From assembly GCA_031272345.1 (NCBI GenBank), contig JAISTZ010000096.1, forward strand, positions 1 through 6,796: a stretch of 6,796 nucleotides of DNA. The letters are read 5' to 3'. The stretch comes from Spirochaetaceae bacterium. GTDB lineage: Bacteria; Spirochaetota; Spirochaetia; Treponematales; Treponemataceae. This document shows positions 1-5,332 of this stretch, in pieces. Every line of letters begins with the position of its first letter. The first letter of the stretch is position 1. The position numbers and the translations under genes are program-made. Under the pieces are notes generated by a model, which saw only the letters and a program-made list of their open reading frames with translations, ran no database searches and had not been told where the DNA came from.

Positions 1-806
1 TGCCCATCGTGGCCCTCACGGCCAACGCCCTCACCAGGGGCGCGGCGGACCTGTTCAAGAAAAGCGGCTTTAACGGGGCCCTCTCCAAACCCATAGACGT
101 GCTCAGGCTCGACGCGGCCCTCAATCGCTTTATCCGGGACAGGCAGAGCGCCGAAACCCTAAAGAAAGCCTCCGAACTGGGGGGGGCGCAAACCGCGGCC
201 GCTCCGGCCCCTTCCCCCGCCGGGGACTCCGGGGGGCTTTCCATCCAGGGGGTGGACGTCCCCAGGGGAATCGCCCAGTATTCCAGCCCGGAGATCTTCC
301 AGGGGATTCTCCGCTCCTACGCGGCCCACACGCCGGGACTCCTGGAAAAACTCCGCGCCCTGTCCCCGGAGACCCTCGGGGACTACACAATCACCGTGCA
401 CGGCTTAAAGAGCGCCAGTTACGGGATCTTCGCCCAATCCATCGGGGAGCGGGCGGAGGAGCTGGAGGCCCTTTCCAGGGCCGGGAAGTACGATGAGGCC
501 GCTTCCAGGAACGCCGCCTTCATCCGGGACACGGAGGCCCTCATCTCCGGCATCCGGGGGGCCCTTCCCTCAGGGGACGCTCCGGCGGGGAAGCCCCCCA
601 GGGACCGAATCCCCCGGGAGGAACTGGCGGCGGTGTTTGAGGCGGCCAGGCGCTTCAAGACCATGGAACTGGAAAAGGCGGTGGCGGCCCTGGGGAAATT
701 TTCCTACACCAGCCGGGCCGACGGAGACCTCGCCGCCTGGCTCGCCGAGCAGACCGAAAACCTCGAATACGACGCTATCTGCGGGCGTTTGGGAGAACTG
801 CTGTGA
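1..806 (+). CDS. Receiver + Hpt domain protein, C-terminal part of a hybrid histidine kinase or response regulator (5' truncated)
   Basis: The reading frame is open from the left edge (first full codon at base 3), so the N-terminus is missing; 267 residues are visible. Residues 1-45 are the end of a CheY-like receiver domain: PIVALTANA is the beta-4 strand with its conserved Thr6, and SKPI carries the conserved Lys29-Pro30 of beta-5. A low-complexity Ala/Pro linker (about 60-75) leads to an Hpt domain (about 78-185) with the phospho-accepting motif HGLKS, His133 (codon 399-401). After it, about 200-267 is a charged, probably helical tail of unassigned function. The layout fits the end of a membrane or cytoplasmic hybrid sensor kinase that passes phosphate from Asp to His to a separate regulator; the kinase core would lie off the window. 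A stand-alone receiver-Hpt protein is also possible. The stop overlaps the next gene's start. Domain identity is confident; full architecture is not. Confidence 0.87.
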   Translation, partial: PIVALTANALTRGAADLFKKSGFNGALSKPIDVLRLDAALNRFIRDRQSAETLKKASELGGAQTAAAPAPSPAGDSGGLSIQGVDVPRGIAQYSSPEIFQGILRSYAAHTPGLLEKLRALSPETLGDYTITVHGLKSASYGIFAQSIGERAEELEALSRAGKYDEAASRNAAFIRDTEALISGIRGALPSGDAPAGKPPRDRIPREELAAVFEAARRFKTMELEKAVAALGKFSYTSRADGDLAAWLAEQTENLEYDAICGRLGELL

Positions 807-1567
807 GCCCCCTCTACCCCCCCTACCCCAGGTCCATCGAAGCGCGGTACGGCCCGGTCCGGCGGGCCCGGTTCTGTTACCTCTACACCGCCGGAGGAAA
901 GCGCCTGACGGACCTCTACCAGGAGGCGGGCCGGGGGATCCTCGGATGGGGAGCCGGAAGCGGAGGACGGGCCCTCAAGAACGCCCTCAGCCGGGGGGCC
1001 AACGGGTCCTTCGGGAACCTGGCGGAGGAGGCCCGCCTCCGGAAGGCGGTATCCGCCCTCATTCCGGGGACCGCCGTTTCGGGCTGGTACACCGGGGAGC
1101 GGGCCGCGTCCCTCCTTGGGGGGGCCTTCCAGCCCGGCGGCCCTCCGTGGCGGCTCTGGCGGCCCTGGGCGGCGGCGCCGGCGGAATCTCCTGCCGTGTT
1201 CCTCCCTCCCCTCCCCCTTGCCCGGGATCTGGTGATTGGGGCGGGACGGGACGGGGCGGACCTGCCGGAAGAATCCTCCCTGCTCCCGCCGCCGGTTCTC
1301 AGGGCACTCACCCGGAGCCTCTACGACCTTGCCTCGGAGCTCCCCAAACGGGGGGAAGCCGGGTGGTCCCTCTACGACGGGGTGATCCTGCGCTTCTGGA
1401 AGCGGGAGGGGCCCTACCTCTTTCCAAAGGTGCCCCCCAGGGACTACGGGGACTTTGCGGAGACCTGCCTGGAGAGGGGCCTCGTGATTTCCCCCTCCTA
1501 CGGCATCCCCTCGATCGTGCCCTGGCAGGCGAATCCCGGGGATTTTTCCGCCCTGGCAAAGCTTTAG
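803..1567 (+). CDS. Aminotransferase class III-like protein, short, lacking the usual catalytic core
   Basis: 254 residues, GTG start. The start codon overlaps the upstream stop (GTGA), and a GGGAG ribosome-binding site sits 7 bases before it (791-795), inside the kinase gene, so translation is probably coupled. Residues 24-50 (FCYLYTAGGKRLTDLYQEAG then RGILGWG) resemble the N-terminal segment of class III PLP aminotransferases, where a 'dG..y.Dl....g...LGh' pattern is usual. The end (RGLVISPSYGIPSIVPWQAN, about 223-242) resembles their C-terminal strand region. The family normally exceeds 400 residues and carries a central Asp/Lys PLP site; I see neither the DEV-type motif nor the lysine loop, and the middle is Pro/Gly-rich. 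I infer a shrunken, probably non-catalytic relative or an unrelated protein with look-alike ends. No signal peptide or membrane helix is evident. The frame is intact, so it is not an obvious pseudogene. Its role is unknown; the coupling suggests a link to the signalling protein. Confidence 0.7.
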   Translation: MSPLYPPYPRSIEARYGPVRRARFCYLYTAGGKRLTDLYQEAGRGILGWGAGSGGRALKNALSRGANGSFGNLAEEARLRKAVSALIPGTAVSGWYTGERAASLLGGAFQPGGPPWRLWRPWAAAPAESPAVFLPPLPLARDLVIGAGRDGADLPEESSLLPPPVLRALTRSLYDLASELPKRGEAGWSLYDGVILRFWKREGPYLFPKVPPRDYGDFAETCLERGLVISPSYGIPSIVPWQANPGDFSALAKL

Positions 1568-1578
1568 TCCCGTGGGTG

Positions 1579-1607
1579 TTGACCGGACGTCTACCGTCCG
1601 GTATAGT
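1579..1607 (+). promoter_or_regulatory. Promoter of the TetR-family gene
   Basis: A -35 box TTGACC (1579-1584) and a -10 box TATAGT (1602-1607) are separated by exactly 17 bases. It lies in the 46-bp gap after the aminotransferase-like gene. The expected transcription start, about 7 bases after the -10 box, falls on the A of the ATG at 1614, which predicts a leaderless mRNA. Confidence 0.72.
1582..1602. promoter_or_regulatory. Probable TetR operator (perfect 8-bp inverted repeat)
   Basis: The arms ACCGGACG (1582-1589) and CGTCCGGT (1595-1602) are exact reverse complements around a 5-base spacer. The palindrome fills the gap between the -35 and -10 boxes of the promoter directly before a TetR-family gene. 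A repressor bound there would block RNA polymerase. TetR-family proteins commonly bind such palindromes and repress themselves; that this protein binds here is inferred from position and symmetry. A transcribed hairpin is unlikely to matter, because the predicted transcript starts downstream of it. Confidence 0.7.
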
Positions 1608-1613
1608 GTCCCC

Positions 1614-2189
1614 ATGGACGGAAGTTCCTCAAAAGAAAGAATCGCCCGGATTGCCCTGGGTCTTTTTGCCCGGAAGGGGTTCGAGTCCGTTGGGGTGAAG
1701 GAGATAGCGGAAAAATCCGGCCTCACCAAGCCGTCACTCTACCATCACTTCGGGAGCAAGGAGGGGCTCCTGGAGGCGGTCCTCTGGGAGGATGGGCGGA
1801 AGCTGCTCGACCTTACGGAGAAAGCCGCGGAGTACCGCCGCGACATCACCGGGAACCTGCACCGGCTCTTCGGGGAGACCCTGGATTTCAGCCTGGAACA
1901 CCGGGATTTTTTCCGCCTGGCCCTGCGGCTCTTCGCGTCGGCCCCGGAAACACCGGGGTACAAAACCGGCGCGGCCCTGCGGCACAAACTGACGGGCATA
2001 TACCGGGGACTCTTTGCGGCGGCGACCCCTGACCACGGGAACATGCGCGGCAGGGAGGCCATGTACGCCGAAACCTTCTGGGGGCTCATCGCCGCCTGCG
2101 CGGCCCTGGGCATGAACGGGGACGCCGCCTTTGACGAAACCACCCGGCGCAGGATAGTCCACCAGTACATGCACGGGATTTTTTCCTAG
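1614..2189 (+). CDS. TetR/AcrR family transcriptional regulator
   Basis: 191 residues from the ATG at 1614, the normal length for the family. Residues 7-53 form the DNA-binding domain, ending with the typical recognition-helix segment GLTKPSLYHHFGSKEGLL (36-53). The rest (about 60-191) is a variable helical ligand-binding and dimerisation domain; its sequence does not reveal the inducer. The frame is also open back to a GTG at 1572, which would add 14 residues, but that would place the -35 box, operator and -10 box inside the coding region. I therefore chose 1614, although no Shine-Dalgarno sequence precedes it. The -10 box ends six bases before this ATG. Autoregulation is likely from the operator. 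It converges with efp, with 28 bases between the stops. The target genes are not obvious: neighbours are not transporters or enzymes of a clear detoxification type, and the aminotransferase-like gene lies upstream of the operator. Confidence 0.92.
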   Translation: MDGSSSKERIARIALGLFARKGFESVGVKEIAEKSGLTKPSLYHHFGSKEGLLEAVLWEDGRKLLDLTEKAAEYRRDITGNLHRLFGETLDFSLEHRDFFRLALRLFASAPETPGYKTGAALRHKLTGIYRGLFAAATPDHGNMRGREAMYAETFWGLIAACAALGMNGDAAFDETTRRRIVHQYMHGIFS

Positions 2190-2217
2190 CAAAGGCCGAC
2201 GCTAAGCCGGGGAACTC

Positions 2218-2781
2218 CTAAGCGTTCACCCGCTCCACGTATTCGTTGGTTTCCGTGTTCACGAGGATTTTTTCGTCCTGCTTGATGAACAGGGGGACCC
2301 GCACGGTGAGCCCCGTGTCCGTGACGATGGGCTTGGTGGCCCCGGAAACCGTGTCGCCCTTGATGTAGTTCTCGCTTTCCGCCACGGTGAAGACCATCTT
2401 CTGGGGCACCTTTACGTCGATCGGCTCGTTTTCCCAGATCACGATGGGATAGACCTCCCCTTCCTTGAGATAGAACTTGAGGTTTTCGTTGAGGGACTCC
2501 GGAACCGTGACGCTCTCGAAGGTCTCGGAATCCATGAACACGTAGTTTTCCCCGTCGTCGTACTGGTACTGGCAGTCCAGGGTGTTCACCTCCGCGTCTT
2601 CCACCATATCCGCGGTCTTGATGGTCTGGGTGAGCACCGCCCCGTCCTTGAGGTTCTTCATCTTGACTCTGGCAAAGGCGCTGCCCTTGCCGGGGTTGAC
2701 GAACTCCCGCTCCACCACCAGGTAGGGAGCGTTTTTAATGAGCAACACGGTGCCTTTTCCTATATCGCCGCCTCTAATCAT
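2218..2781 (-). CDS. efp: Elongation factor P
   Basis: 187 residues, the full usual length. EF-P binds ribosomes stalled on consecutive prolines between the P and E sites and promotes peptide-bond formation. All three domains are present: the N-terminal KOW-like domain (1-64) with the loop FVNPGKGSAFARVK (27-40); the central OB domain (about 65-128, including the EF-P-typical YDDGENYVFMDSETFE stretch); and the C-terminal OB domain (129-187) with KGDTVSGATKPIVTDTGLTV. Lys32 at the loop tip corresponds to the residue that is modified in many bacteria (beta-lysine, 5-aminopentanol) or left bare in others; no modification enzyme gene is in view. The start is set by a GAGGA ribosome-binding site about 6 bases before the ATG. 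It is transcribed from its own promoter downstream of the lipoprotein gene and converges with the TetR gene. Confidence 0.98.
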   Translation of the reverse strand: MIRGGDIGKGTVLLIKNAPYLVVEREFVNPGKGSAFARVKMKNLKDGAVLTQTIKTADMVEDAEVNTLDCQYQYDDGENYVFMDSETFESVTVPESLNENLKFYLKEGEVYPIVIWENEPIDVKVPQKMVFTVAESENYIKGDTVSGATKPIVTDTGLTVRVPLFIKQDEKILVNTETNEYVERVNA

Positions 2782-2787
2782 GTTTCT

Positions 2788-2792
2788 TCCTC
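2788..2792 (-). promoter_or_regulatory. Ribosome-binding site of efp
   Basis: Read on the - strand, TGAGGAAGAAAC directly precedes the ATG at 2781, giving a GAGGA core 6 bases from the start. It shows that this organism uses ordinary Shine-Dalgarno initiation, which makes its absence at the 1614 and 5333 starts meaningful. Confidence 0.7.
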
Positions 2793-2824
2793 ACAGTTGT
2801 ATATTTTTTTGCTTGCGCCGGATG

Positions 2825-2853
2825 ATTATACCGGAAAAGGAGAAAAACATCAA
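2825..2853 (-). promoter_or_regulatory. Promoter of efp
   Basis: On the - strand there is a -35 box TTGATG (2853-2848), exactly 17 bases of spacer, and a perfect -10 box TATAAT (2830-2825). Transcription would start near 2818, giving a leader of about 36 nt that is AT-rich and carries the Shine-Dalgarno sequence. CCGG tetramers flank the -10 box on both sides. The promoter lies wholly in the gap between efp and the stop of the lipoprotein gene, so efp does not depend on that gene's transcript. Confidence 0.78.
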
Positions 2854-2899
2854 TACGTGGGGCGGGGTATTCGGGAATTTTGCGTTTAACCTTCGCCTC

Positions 2900-5140
2900 C
2901 TAATCCGTAATGGTCCCGTTGTCCGCTTGAATAGTCACGCTGCCGCCCGCAATGGACGACGCCGTGTTGGAGGAGCAGATGACCGTGCCGCTGGAGGCTA
3001 TGGAGAGGGTCTGGTTGTTCAATTTTAAGGTCCAGCCGTCGGGTATCCGCAGGGTGACTCCCGGGTGGATGGTGAGGGGGGCGTTCAGGATGATGGCGCT
3101 CGTTTCAGCATCGAAAGTCCACTCGCCGCCGCAGACCACCAGGTCGGAATGGTCGTCCTCGCTGAAACCCGCGGGGACGTTGCCCACGAACACCACCGCT
3201 GTTGAATCCTTGGGGTATACGAGGGATTCAATAGCGTGCGGAGCTATGACGACGCCCCCCCTGGCGGTGAGGGTTCCGTCGATGTCGTTGCGGCCGCCGT
3301 TGATGGCATAATAGTGGTCATTCTGCGCGACGAGTACGCCCCCCAGCATGGTAACGCTGCCCTGGACGGCCGGCGACGTGATGCCGGTGTACCACAGGAG
3401 CCCGTCTCCCTGGGCAAAGAAGGTCCCCTCGGTGCTGCGGCTGCTCGCGTCGGTGCCCGCATTGTCGCTTGAGGCGCTGTCGATGATCGTTTCAGGCGCG
3501 GCGATCAGCGCGGAAGACCAGTGCCAATCGTCAGTGCCGCCCGCGTAACTCGTCCCTTCGAGGAGCAGCGTCAACTGGGCCGCCTGGGATGCGAAGATAC
3601 CGCCATAGACAGTAAGGTTGTAATGGGGGTGAAATATCAGGTTAAGGCTGTTGAGCCGCAGATTCACCCTCGCGCCTGATTCCGCCACGACGCTTACCGG
3701 CGCGCCTGATTCCGCCACGACGCTTACCGGCGCGGGGCCGCCTGTCAAGGTTAAGTTGGCGCCGTCTTGCAGGATGACGGAACCGCCCAGGTAGGTCGTT
3801 CCAAAAATCTCGTACACTTCGCCTGGCTCGTAGTACCACTTCGGCCCTGAAGACCCACGGCTCTCTATATTGACCGTCAGCCACTGGGCCCAGAACTCCA
3901 GGGGGTCTTCCGCGGTGTCCGCGGGAACCTCCCTTACCGGACTCCCATCGAACTTGGCGTTGTCATACCAGCCGATGAAGGTGTGGTCCGTAAACGTCGG
4001 CGTGGGCAGGGTGTAGGACTCGCTGGGCCGGAACCATTCCTTGCTTTCGCCGCTCACCCCATTCAGGCTGCCCCCGTTCAGGTGGTAGGTAACTGCCAGG
4101 GAATCTATGACTCCGCTTCCGTCGACCTCCCCGGTGACTATGCCATCATTGGTGATGGTTCCGTTGTTGGTGAGGAGGTTGCCCGTATTCAGAGTCCAGC
4201 CCTCGGGCACCGACAGGTTTGCGCCTTCCGGGATGGTGAGGGGGACGTTCAGGGTGATCGTGCCGTCGGTGACACTGATGGTTATCCCAGAGCCGACAAC
4301 AACCGGGCCGTCGCCGATGATGACCTCCCCCTCCTGGGCCTCCCCGGAGCCGCCGCCGATCGCCGCGGGATCCTCGGTTTCTCCCCTGCCTCTGGCCCCG
4401 GCTTGGGCAAATACCGTGCCGGCGGAAATCCTGATGACTCCGCCTTCGCCGCACCAGCCGCCGCCGATGCCCGCAGAGCCTTCGGCGCCCTTCGCGATGA
4501 CCACGCCGCCCGATATGGTGACCTCCCCTCCATCGCCGGCAAAACCGCCGCCGATGCCCGCGCCGTTGTCCCCCCCGTTAGAGGCGACTGTTCCGCCCTG
4601 GATGGCGATGACGCCGCCGTCTTCTTGCATGTTGCCGCCGATACCGCCGTCGACCTTCAGGGTTCCGTCGTTATCGCTGTCGATATTCAAGGTCCGTCCG
4701 GCGGGGACGTGTATCCCCGATGCGGTGGCGCCGCTCTTCAGGCTATTTGTTCCGGAAAGGACCAGGGTTACCTCCGCGCCGTCCCCCAGGTCGAGGGCGT
4801 TGGCGCCGGACGTTGCACTCAGGTCGATTGACACGCCGTCCAGGGTTACCTCCGCCTTTGCGCCTGGAGCTGCCGCAAGACGCTCCTTCGCCGTAACGCC
4901 CTTGACGGTGACGACCGCGCCGTCCTGTAAGGTAATCACCCCGCCGGCGCTGTTATAGGACCAGCCCTGGCCTGTAACGATGAGGCCCTTCGGCTGCGCG
5001 GGGGCGGGCGTATTCTTCTGCAAGTCATCAAGGTAATCTTTTATGGTATAGGGGTCGTCGCACCCCGCAATCAGGACCGATGCCAGAAGCAGGGCTCCCA
5101 GGGCAAAAAAAACAACCCACGTTTTTCTTTTTACGCTCAT
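2900..5140 (-). CDS. Large glycine-rich surface lipoprotein with beta-strand repeats and an InlB B-type repeat
   Basis: 746 residues from the ATG at 5140, preceded by GGGAGGTC at a good distance. The frame is open 27 codons further up, to 5221, but that extension has no ribosome-binding site and would bury the signal peptide. Residues 1-27 form a lipoprotein signal: KRK, a hydrophobic stretch, then the lipobox LIAGC with Cys27 as the lipidation site, so membrane-anchored and probably exposed. About 52-290 is a strand-rich region resembling bacterial carbohydrate-binding beta-helix proteins (cf. Cthe_2159 type), with an IGGG/IGGN motif recurring at Ile167, 196, 225 and 261. About 350-420 matches the InlB B/Listeria-Bacteroides repeat (YHLNGGSLNG ... 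FIGWYDN ... FWAQW). About 455-746 returns to strand-rich sequence. A segment at 294-318 recurs at 683-707, and a perfect 10-residue duplication lies at 471-490. No catalytic motif is seen. Adhesion or glycan binding is an inference. Confidence 0.88.
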   Translation of the reverse strand: MSVKRKTWVVFFALGALLLASVLIAGCDDPYTIKDYLDDLQKNTPAPAQPKGLIVTGQGWSYNSAGGVITLQDGAVVTVKGVTAKERLAAAPGAKAEVTLDGVSIDLSATSGANALDLGDGAEVTLVLSGTNSLKSGATASGIHVPAGRTLNIDSDNDGTLKVDGGIGGNMQEDGGVIAIQGGTVASNGGDNGAGIGGGFAGDGGEVTISGGVVIAKGAEGSAGIGGGWCGEGGVIRISAGTVFAQAGARGRGETEDPAAIGGGSGEAQEGEVIIGDGPVVVGSGITISVTDGTITLNVPLTIPEGANLSVPEGWTLNTGNLLTNNGTITNDGIVTGEVDGSGVIDSLAVTYHLNGGSLNGVSGESKEWFRPSESYTLPTPTFTDHTFIGWYDNAKFDGSPVREVPADTAEDPLEFWAQWLTVNIESRGSSGPKWYYEPGEVYEIFGTTYLGGSVILQDGANLTLTGGPAPVSVVAESGAPVSVVAESGARVNLRLNSLNLIFHPHYNLTVYGGIFASQAAQLTLLLEGTSYAGGTDDWHWSSALIAAPETIIDSASSDNAGTDASSRSTEGTFFAQGDGLLWYTGITSPAVQGSVTMLGGVLVAQNDHYYAINGGRNDIDGTLTARGGVVIAPHAIESLVYPKDSTAVVFVGNVPAGFSEDDHSDLVVCGGEWTFDAETSAIILNAPLTIHPGVTLRIPDGWTLKLNNQTLSIASSGTVICSSNTASSIAGGSVTIQADNGTITD
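3671..3730. repeat. Perfect tandem duplication of a 30-bp unit inside the lipoprotein gene
   Basis: Bases 3671-3700 and 3701-3730 are identical, and the first four bases of the unit recur at 3731-3734. On the coding (-) strand the unit adds exactly ten residues, giving PVSVVAESGA twice in a row (residues 471-490), so the frame is kept. Lack of any divergence between copies points to a recent slippage event or active copy-number change. Confidence 0.95.
4346..4645 (-). repeat. Degenerate repeats encoding the IGGG motif of the lipoprotein
   Basis: On the coding strand these encode (A)GIGGG or GIGGN four times, with motif isoleucines at residues 167, 196, 225 and 261, so spacings of 29, 29 and 36. 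Between them runs a GGxVxIxxGxVxAxG pattern, as expected for successive turns of a beta-helix or similar solenoid. At the DNA level CCGCCGCCGATGCCCGC occurs at 4458-4474 and 4545-4561, 87 bases apart. The third interval is longer by an insert of seven residues (around GARGRGETEDP). Confidence 0.75.
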
Positions 5141-5143
5141 GTC

Positions 5144-5151
5144 GACCTCCC
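5144..5151 (-). promoter_or_regulatory. Ribosome-binding site that fixes the lipoprotein start
   Basis: GGGAGGTC on the - strand lies three bases before the ATG at 5140, with the GGAGG core about five to six bases away. The match to the anti-Shine-Dalgarno sequence, followed at once by a lipoprotein signal peptide, selects this start over the upstream in-frame codon at 5221. Confidence 0.78.
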
Positions 5152-5179
5152 TAACAAAATATCCGCCCTTTGCTCCACA

Positions 5180-5188
5180 ACTATACCA
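5180..5188 (-). promoter_or_regulatory. Alternative extended -10 element for the lipoprotein gene
   Basis: On the - strand TGGTATAGT gives a -10 box TATAGT (5185-5180) with a TGn extension. Its -35 region (TAGCTT at 5207-5202, 16-base spacer) is poor. It would start transcription near 5173 with a leader of about 33 nt. The GGTATAGT core matches the TetR promoter here. It may be used in place of, or together with, the upstream TTGACA promoter. Confidence 0.35.
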
Positions 5189-5211
5189 ACAAAAGCGGAC
5201 GAAGCTACATA

Positions 5212-5240
5212 ACCATATCATTAAAAAGGGAATATGTCAA
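5212..5240 (-). promoter_or_regulatory. Candidate promoter of the lipoprotein gene
   Basis: On the - strand there is a perfect -35 box TTGACA (5240-5235), 17 bases of spacer, and a -10-like box TATGGT (5217-5212, four of six matches). The DNA upstream of the -35 box is A/T-rich (about 5241-5282) and could act as an UP element. The transcript would start near 5205, leaving a leader of about 65 nt. It lies in the 192-bp divergent spacer shared with the DUF554 gene. Confidence 0.5.
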
Positions 5241-5296
5241 GTAAATTTATACAATTTTGATTCCATTTTTATAAAATATGCCATTGCAGCGCGGTA

Positions 5297-5326
5297 TTGC
5301 GCCGGGGACACGCTTTTCCGTATAAT
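5297..5326 (+). promoter_or_regulatory. Promoter of the DUF554 gene
   Basis: There is a perfect -10 box TATAAT at 5321-5326 and a weak -35 box TTGCGC at 5297-5302, with an 18-base spacer. Six bases (AAAACA) separate the -10 box from the ATG at 5333, so the expected transcription start falls on the start codon and the mRNA would be leaderless. It is divergent from the lipoprotein promoter, with the two -35 regions about 56 bases apart. Confidence 0.65.
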
Positions 5327-5332
5327 AAAACA

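Noticed and set aside
1572..1613. GTG start for the TetR gene at 1572
   Set aside because: It would put the -35 box, operator and -10 box inside the coding sequence and has no ribosome-binding site. The ATG at 1614 gives a normal TetR N-terminus.
493..1729. Long open frames over the kinase and aminotransferase-like genes (+ strand 493-1698; - strand 704-1729)
   Set aside because: They span two genes that have clear domain signals and a coupled start. Their products are Pro/Gly/Arg-rich, typical of out-of-frame reading in high-GC DNA.
2190..2217. Terminator between the convergent TetR and efp genes
   Set aside because: Only four-base stems (TAGC/GCTA) or three-base stems can form, and there is no T-tract; it is too weak to call.
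2859..2877. G-quadruplex upstream of the efp promoter
   Set aside because: Only three runs of three or more G are present (GGGG, GGGG, GGG); a fourth is missing.
4340..4645. CRISPR-like array suggested by evenly spaced GCCGCCGAT repeats
   Set aside because: The repeats are in frame and encode the glycine-rich motif of the lipoprotein; the units are degenerate and the intervals are coding.
3983..4958. Two + strand open frames of about 280 codons opposite the lipoprotein gene
   Set aside because: They are compositionally biased antisense shadows of a repeat-rich gene that has a signal peptide, a ribosome-binding site and recognisable domains.
5141..5221. Upstream extension of the lipoprotein to the start at 5221
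   Set aside because: It would add 27 residues before a textbook lipoprotein signal peptide, lacks a ribosome-binding site and overlaps both candidate promoters.
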